26,283 nucleotides of DNA from Gammaproteobacteria bacterium (lineage in GTDB: Bacteria > Pseudomonadota > Gammaproteobacteria > UBA6429 > Thiohalophilaceae), in the NCBI GenBank assembly GCA_003233255.1, contig QILH01000115.1, positions 1-26,283 on the forward strand, in the 5' to 3' direction. The notes beneath the pieces were generated by a model that worked only from the letters and a program-made list of their open reading frames with translations, ran no database searches and had not been told where the DNA came from. Positions within the stretch are counted from its first letter, which is position 1. The number at the start of each line of letters is the position of its first letter. The position numbers were made by a program, and so were the translations under genes. Positions 21,957-26,283 of this stretch are shown here, in pieces.

Positions 21957-22625
21957 CTAACTGCTTAAAACGGGTAAGTGCTGAGATGAAGAAGGTATCG
22001 GAATCAGGTTCAATTTAAAAGTCCGAGTTTGTCCTTCGTGCGAGATTCTGGCAAGCAGGATTCCCCCCTGTTTACCTTGAATAATAATAGGCAGACTTAA
22101 ACGGTTACTGCCCTGTTTCAGGGTCGTCTGCCATTCGAGTTTACGTTGTCCCGGATAACCGACGATCTCGGCGCCAACCGGTAACTCAATGCTCATGGCT
22201 GCATTCTGAATGTGGCGTGGGCTATTAAAGACCAGGTTCACTTTCCTGGATTGCAGGGTGGGCAATTCAACGGTGATGATGGGCATACTGTCCTGATTCG
22301 GCTCGGTAAAATCAAAGGCCATGAACCAGACGACTAGCAGTGCGGCAAATGCGGTTGCAAAACCTGCGGCAAACCAGGCGGGGAAAATAAAACGAGGCTT
22401 GGGTGTTGGCTGGGTCAGGAAATGCAACATGCGTTGCTCGTAACCGGCACGCGGCTTTATCGCCGGTTGCTGTTGGCATTGGCGAAGAATGTCTTCAGCA
22501 AAGCGGTATTCGGTACGACAATCGGCGCAGCTCTGTAAATGCTGTTTGATATCATTGCAGTCCGGCCGAGAGAGTTCCCCGTCCAGGTAATCATCGAGTT
22601 GTTTGATTATGAGTTCACATTGCAT
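21957..22625 (-). CDS. anti-sigma factor, zinc-finger (zf-HC2/ZAS) type
   Basis: A 222-residue single-pass membrane protein. The N-terminal cytoplasmic domain has the ZAS signature H29-x3-C33-x2-C36 (HLQSCADC) after LDDYLDGELS. A membrane helix at about residues 82-104 (WFAAGFATAFAALLVVWFMAF) is followed by a periplasmic domain of about 115 residues, rich in beta-strand (SIELPVGAEIVGYPG, RLSLPIIIQGKQGGIL). It should hold the co-encoded ECF sigma factor inactive until an envelope or redox signal releases it. The periplasmic part is the probable sensor. It starts 11 bases after the sigma gene stop. Confidence 0.88.
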   Translation of the reverse strand: MQCELIIKQLDDYLDGELSRPDCNDIKQHLQSCADCRTEYRFAEDILRQCQQQPAIKPRAGYEQRMLHFLTQPTPKPRFIFPAWFAAGFATAFAALLVVWFMAFDFTEPNQDSMPIITVELPTLQSRKVNLVFNSPRHIQNAAMSIELPVGAEIVGYPGQRKLEWQTTLKQGSNRLSLPIIIQGKQGGILLARISHEGQTRTFKLNLIPIPSSSQHLPVLSS

Positions 22626-22636
22626 ACGTTACGCCC

Positions 22637-23191
22637 TTATTCATTTACACGCTTATTTTTGGGAAAGGGTTCCCGCCGAATCAGCTCGCGCAGGGTTTTT
22701 CGACTGCGGTGCAGGCGTGATTTTAGTGTTCCGACCGGGGTTTCCATGATTTCTGAGATTTCGACCAGGGTGTAGCCCTCCAGATCGTGCAGAAGTACCA
22801 GTTGTCGTTGTTCTTCTCCAAGTTGATCGAGTACCTGCGAAAGCTGGCTGGATAATTGATCCTGGGCAAGGTGCTGTGCCGGTCCCTGAGCGGGATCGCA
22901 GGAATGTCGAAGAGAATCGACGCCATCTTCATGTCCTGGCACACCGGGATTGCGTTTTTGTTGCCGGGTAAAATCGATAAACTGGTGATACAGGCTCTTT
23001 AAAAGCCAGGTTTTCGGATTCTCCAGCTGGTCGAGTTCAATCTGTTTTTGATATGTTCGCATGAGCAGTGTCTGAACGATGTCTTCTGCATCATCGGCAT
23101 TTCCGGTTAGCCTGTAGGCGTACTGATAGAGCCGCTGCAAATGCGGACGGATCTGTTTTTCAAAACGCTTTTGTCGAGACGGGTTAAACAC
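22637..23191 (-). CDS. ECF-subfamily RNA polymerase sigma factor
   Basis: A 184-residue sigma factor with region 2 at about residues 12-80 (YAYRLTGNADDAEDIVQTLLMRTYQ, then PKTWLLKSLYHQFIDFTRQQKR). A linker follows with His/Pro/Gln. Region 4 spans about 125-178 (LGEEQRQLVLLHDLEGYTLVEISEIMETPVGTLKSRLHRSRKTL), with a clear helix-turn-helix. There is no region 1.1 or 3, as in the ECF group. The start is GTG 23191, without a good ribosome binding site. The next gene is a ZAS anti-sigma factor, the usual arrangement. The presumed targets are its own operon and the TPR-barrel gene; no ECF promoter could be pinned upstream by eye. Confidence 0.9.
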   Translation of the reverse strand: MFNPSRQKRFEKQIRPHLQRLYQYAYRLTGNADDAEDIVQTLLMRTYQKQIELDQLENPKTWLLKSLYHQFIDFTRQQKRNPGVPGHEDGVDSLRHSCDPAQGPAQHLAQDQLSSQLSQVLDQLGEEQRQLVLLHDLEGYTLVEISEIMETPVGTLKSRLHRSRKTLRELIRREPFPKNKRVNE

Positions 23192-23280
23192 GTTATGCTG
23201 TTGTTAAATTTATCGGTTAAATTCAGTAGAGCTTAAGTGTACCGGTTTGTTGGCGAAAAAAAAGCAACCTGAGAATTAAG

Positions 23281-23499
23281 TTGTGCAAAATTTCTCATGG
23301 TGCAAATGCTAATATCCATAATCGCATGTTGGCTATTATCCGATCTGATGATTTTGCTCAGTGGTTGTTTGGCGATGGGCAGGGTATTTATCCGTGTTTG
23401 ATGATACCAATCGATGATTTAACACCTAAATATTATGCGCTAAACACACGTGTTAATTTCGTTAAAAATAATTTTCTGGATTTAATACCGTCGATTTAA
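23281..23499 (+). pseudogene. C-terminal remnant of an SRAP (YedK/HMCES) gene
   Basis: The open frame reads NANIHNRMLAIIRSDDFAQWL, then TPKYYALNTRVNFVKNNFLDLIPSI, which follows the C-terminal third of SOS-response-associated peptidase proteins: the catalytic-His motif IHDRMPVIL with a downstream WL, then the VS-x-RVN-x-x-x-N-x-x-x-L-I ending. The N-terminal two thirds, including the catalytic Cys2, are missing. Upstream is only 90 bases of non-coding sequence before the divergent sigma gene. The only start is a TTG without a ribosome binding site. Intact YedK covalently caps abasic sites in single-stranded DNA; this fragment could not. It ends immediately before the stop of the convergent HDOD gene. 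Confidence 0.6.
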
Positions 23500-24945
23500 C
23501 TATTTTCCACTGTGAGAAGCCATAAGATCAAATGCGATGGACGCATATTCACCGAAGGTGGTAAACGTCTGAAATTCATCCGCCGTTAATTTTCGACCGC
23601 TGCGTTTACAATCCGCATAAATAAGTCCGCGTGCCTGACCGTTGACGGTGATGGGGATGCAGAAAAATTCCAGGGTGTCGAGACAGCTTTTTACCTCAGG
23701 GGTGATCAGTGGGTTCATTGCGCCGCGCGTTTTATCATTCAACCAGAAGGCGGCGTTTGAACGCATCAGGGCGGCAAAGATATTTTTTTCGGTCATGGAA
23801 AAACAAAAGCATTTTTTTAATTTTTCTTTTGCATCGCCCAGGGTGTATTTCGCTATCAGTATATTATCTTTCGGTGAGATAAAGGCCAGTATCGTGCGTT
23901 CCATACCCAGGGCGCGATAGATACCTTCAATAATGGTGCCCAGGATGGCATTGAGATCGGCTTTCTCATGCAGCATGGTGGTGAGCTCGCGCAATATTTC
24001 CATTTGCAGGGAGTGCCGGGCCTGTGGTTCATTATCCGTTTCGGAAACAAGTTCGCTGGCATCATCCAGTACCGGTAGCGGGATAAGCTGGCTGGCCGCT
24101 TCGGCGCCGTATTCGGCGGCGGTGCGTGCTGCTTCATGCGCGCACGCCTCAACTAATGAATTGGTTTCATCGAAGGTGAACTCAATATGGTCAGCAATCT
24201 TCTGAATGCAGTCCTTTGTGTTGATGCCGCCCCAGCCTTCCTCAACCGCCATAATGAGATTATTGGCGTAATCGAGATCTTTCATGACTGCGTCGGCTTT
24301 ATTAAGACCCTTAAAGTATTCAGCCAGTAAGGTGCTGAGCTTCCATTCGTTATTTAATGACATGGTTAGTTGTTTCAAACTAAAACCGAGGATATCGATT
24401 TCGGCTTTTGCCGGATCTTCCCACTCGAGATAGGCCGCATCGAGCTTTTTGGCAAAACCGTATGGGAAACACCAGAAGGCCATGTTGCCCAGACGCGAGA
24501 GCAGGGCGGCGACAAATACCGCTTCCGGGTCATTGCTTTTGCGTTGGAAAGCGATATTACGCGCCTGTACGGCGGCATGAAATGAGCGAGCCATCTCTTT
24601 CAGGGCATGTTCGTGTTGAATGCCTTTGAGTAAGGGATCAAGGATGGAAATAGACAGCGCCATGCTACGCACCACATCAAAACCGAGCAGCACAATGGCA
24701 CGGCTAATGGTGTTGATGCGGCGGTTGCCGGGATTATAGTGCACACTGTTGGCAAGGCGCAGGATGCGTGCAGTCATCGTGCTGTCGCGCAGAATCAAAT
24801 GCGACAGACTGGCGATCGAGGTTTCGTCACCACTGGATGCCGAGGCGATACTCGTCGCGGTGTGGGCGAATACCGGCATCTCCTCTTCACTGATGCGGCG
24901 TGTCCACTCACTTAGACTAATGGCTTGATCGGTGCTGGTTGACAT
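23500..24945 (-). CDS. HDOD-GAF signalling protein
   Basis: A 481-residue cytosolic protein. The N-terminal HDOD domain (about residues 10-215) shows LSHLILRDSTMTARILRLANS with NPGNRRINTISRAIVLLGFDVVRSMALS, the classical core, and VFVAALLSRLGNMAF; the catalytic HD of HD-GYP phosphodiesterases is absent, as usual. A helical connector (215-310) leads to a GAF domain (about 320-475: LNAILGTIIEGIYRALGMERTILAFIS, then GQARGLIYAD). HDOD proteins act in signalling networks, often linked to c-di-GMP, motility or DNA stress, and GAF binds a small ligand. The ATG has no clear ribosome binding site. It appears to be transcribed alone and is notably GC-rich compared with the left part of the window. Confidence 0.9.
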   Translation of the reverse strand: MSTSTDQAISLSEWTRRISEEEMPVFAHTATSIASASSGDETSIASLSHLILRDSTMTARILRLANSVHYNPGNRRINTISRAIVLLGFDVVRSMALSISILDPLLKGIQHEHALKEMARSFHAAVQARNIAFQRKSNDPEAVFVAALLSRLGNMAFWCFPYGFAKKLDAAYLEWEDPAKAEIDILGFSLKQLTMSLNNEWKLSTLLAEYFKGLNKADAVMKDLDYANNLIMAVEEGWGGINTKDCIQKIADHIEFTFDETNSLVEACAHEAARTAAEYGAEAASQLIPLPVLDDASELVSETDNEPQARHSLQMEILRELTTMLHEKADLNAILGTIIEGIYRALGMERTILAFISPKDNILIAKYTLGDAKEKLKKCFCFSMTEKNIFAALMRSNAAFWLNDKTRGAMNPLITPEVKSCLDTLEFFCIPITVNGQARGLIYADCKRSGRKLTADEFQTFTTFGEYASIAFDLMASHSGK

Positions 24946-25198
24946 GTTTTATTTAAATGATGAATACAGGTACTATATCGAGCATAATCATAAAAAGTGT
25001 AGGCCGGATAAGCATCTGATTTAAAAAATAGAAAAATAGTTTTGTCCGTTATGACGATGGCCTTATTAAAGGTAATAAAATTAAGCTTATAAGTTATATT
25101 TTATGTGGGGTGTAGGGTTGGTTAGATAAATCTAATCTGCGCTATGTTGGATTCATCAGTCTTGTGTCAGCACCAGATATACAATCCAGGGGTTCGAT

Positions 25199-25510
25199 GT
25201 GGCGGCGAAATTTATCTTATTTTTCTTGATCATTTTTTTGTCGATCGCCATTAATATGCCTGACAGCATGATCACGCGTCTGGGCTTTGATGCAAACTAT
25301 TTATTTGCGGCGTTAGCGGCTGTGGCGATAACCGGTTTGATCGTTCATCGACGCATACTGCTTGTTGTACTGGTTATTCTCAGTACCATTGGCGCGAATT
25401 TGCCGGTTGGAGTTGCTGATCGGTTGGGCCTGGATCGGGACATGCTGCTGGCGACACTCATTGCCCTGGTCGTAATTCCTTACGTAGCCGGCAAGGTCGA
25501 AATGAAGTAG
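25199..25510 (+). CDS. small membrane protein with internal duplication
   Basis: A 103-residue hydrophobic protein starting at GTG 25199, with CAGGGG upstream. Two halves share the pattern N-[ML]-P-x5-RLG-[FL]-D-x3-L-x-A-x-L-x-A: INMPDSMITRLGFDANYL (about residues 18-35) and ANLPVGVADRLGLDRDML (about 65-82). Each half consists of a membrane helix, a short polar loop with the RLGxD motif, and a second helix, giving about four helices. The protein is presumably an inner-membrane dimer-like bundle. The 253 bases before the gene are AT-rich and show no obvious feature. No named family is recognised. Confidence 0.75.
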   Translation: MAAKFILFFLIIFLSIAINMPDSMITRLGFDANYLFAALAAVAITGLIVHRRILLVVLVILSTIGANLPVGVADRLGLDRDMLLATLIALVVIPYVAGKVEMK

Positions 25511-25583
25511 AATTTTCACTTGATCGGCTGTCCATGTTGTCAGTGTTCAAAGCGAAACAGATGTATATCGGAAGGATTCAACT

Positions 25584-26003
25584 ATGTTTTCACAGGACGT
25601 TATTGATCATTTGAATCGAGACAGCGATGAGCATGAAGACTGGCTTGAGGACAATGAGGTACTGCAGCCTCTTCTTTCTAATTCCCATTTAATTATTCAA
25701 CCCACTCTGATGTCCAATGTTCGTCGTGTTCTGGCGTGCGATAACGCATATGGCCGGATAATATCGATCGAGCAACGCACCTGTAGATGGAGTTATTTAG
25801 TAAAACTCAATGAACAGCATGCGGCGGTGGAATTAATTGAAGCTTTGGTAAAACAGATTGATACGATCGATGGGTATTATCGAGTTGAGAATGATTTTCT
25901 TGTGCTGGAGCTGCCACCCGGTTATTACCTTGACGTACTCTATCGCAAATCAATTAGTTTTGTCGTCAGGAAGATGGAGTCTGTAGAACTGGAAGTGGTG
26001 TAG
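25584..26003 (+). CDS. hypothetical protein, cytosolic
   Basis: A 139-residue protein preceded by GGAAGGA, 9 bases before the ATG. The first 30 residues are acidic and helical (NRDSDEHEDWLEDNEVLQ). The rest alternates strands and helices (HLIIQPTLMSNVRRVL, RWSYLVKLNEQHAAVELIEALVKQID, DFLVLELPPGYYLDVLY). There is no signal peptide, membrane helix or recognised catalytic motif. It starts 73 bases after the small membrane protein on the same strand. No family is recognised. Confidence 0.7.
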   Translation: MFSQDVIDHLNRDSDEHEDWLEDNEVLQPLLSNSHLIIQPTLMSNVRRVLACDNAYGRIISIEQRTCRWSYLVKLNEQHAAVELIEALVKQIDTIDGYYRVENDFLVLELPPGYYLDVLYRKSISFVVRKMESVELEVV

Positions 26004-26172
26004 TTTCTGGCGCTCAATGTCGTGGTGCAGATCGTATTTTTCAGAACATGAGTTAAATGGATCCAGATAATGGTGGCGGTGTTAAACGGCGAACAACTAA
26101 ACGCGCGATTTGACGGATTGTTAAATTAGGTGTACTTATTTACTAGTGCAGACAAAAGAAGGCTTGTAGGGT

Positions 26173-26283
26173 ATGACCGATCTGATTGGCACATCATCAC
26201 AGGAAAAACGCAAACATAAGCGTATTCAATATGGGCGCATGGTCAATGTGACCACCGGGTCGGGTAATAATATGCGTCTGGAA
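26173..26283 (+). CDS. start of a gene cut by the window end, possibly PilZ-domain
   Basis: The frame is open from ATG 26173 to the last base (37 codons), with AAGAAGG about 10 bases upstream. The basic stretch EKRKHKRIQYGRMVNV resembles the start of PilZ domains, where R-x-x-x-R precedes a beta-strand and binds c-di-GMP. The fragment is too short to be sure, and the second PilZ motif ([DN]-x-S-x-x-G) would lie beyond the window. TTGACG at 26110-26115 may be a -35 element. Confidence 0.45.
   Translation, partial: MTDLIGTSSQEKRKHKRIQYGRMVNVTTGSGNNMRLE

Overview
The window is typical of a gammaproteobacterial chromosome. Supporting markers are slyX, a Mip/FklB-type FKBP, a DUF3012 lipoprotein, a PilA-type type IV pilin, an NnrU-family protein and many outer-membrane proteins. 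Base composition is moderate to AT-rich, and the right-hand part (about 20.1-24.9 kb) looks visibly richer in GC. I see no phage, insertion sequence, CRISPR, rRNA or tRNA. The lineage below class cannot be read from the sequence.

Left part (0-5 kb, + strand). A small acidic protein is followed by a compact three-gene type IV pilus-like cassette. It holds a divergent pilin-like protein, a shortened PilC/GspF-like membrane protein and a canonical PilA-type pilin. No ATPase or prepilin peptidase gene is beside it. Next come a DUF2846 domain fused to an outer-membrane beta-barrel, a 56-residue DUF3012 lipoprotein, an NnrU-family membrane protein and a 68-residue membrane protein.

Export operon (5-11.9 kb, - strand). 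Reading leftwards from 10801 the order is glutathione S-transferase, RND/MMPL exporter, LolA-like periplasmic protein, outer-membrane beta-barrel, then an AlkA-type glycosylase. A LysR-type regulator is divergent, and a palindrome with the LysR T-N11-A pattern lies between the two promoters. The likely model is a LysR-controlled envelope export module.

Middle (11.9-19.9 kb). This is mostly small housekeeping or stress genes: DUF427, a HIT protein, a membrane-anchored glutaredoxin, PpiC, a small lipoprotein built of four 11-residue repeats, a two-helix membrane protein, a Cys-rich CWC protein, a bactofilin with an uncharacterised neighbour, a GDSL hydrolase, a lipoprotein, SlyX, a putative HExxH metallopeptidase and a periplasmic FKBP ending in a strong intrinsic terminator. 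slyX near an FKBP gene recalls the E. coli slyX/fkpA neighbourhood.

Right part (20-26.3 kb). A 23-bp inverted-repeat element precedes a - strand cluster: ECF sigma factor, zinc-finger anti-sigma factor, a secreted acidic/proline repeat protein and a TPR plus beta-barrel outer-membrane protein. Upstream are a C-terminal remnant of an SRAP/YedK gene, an HDOD-GAF signalling protein, a small duplicated membrane protein, an unknown 139-residue protein and the start of a gene running off the end.

The least ordinary items are the pilin/PilC-like/pilin cassette, the ECF-controlled acidic-repeat plus TPR-barrel unit, the DUF2846-barrel fusion and the 11-mer-repeat lipoprotein. All functional statements rest on motif and family recognition by eye; no database search was run.
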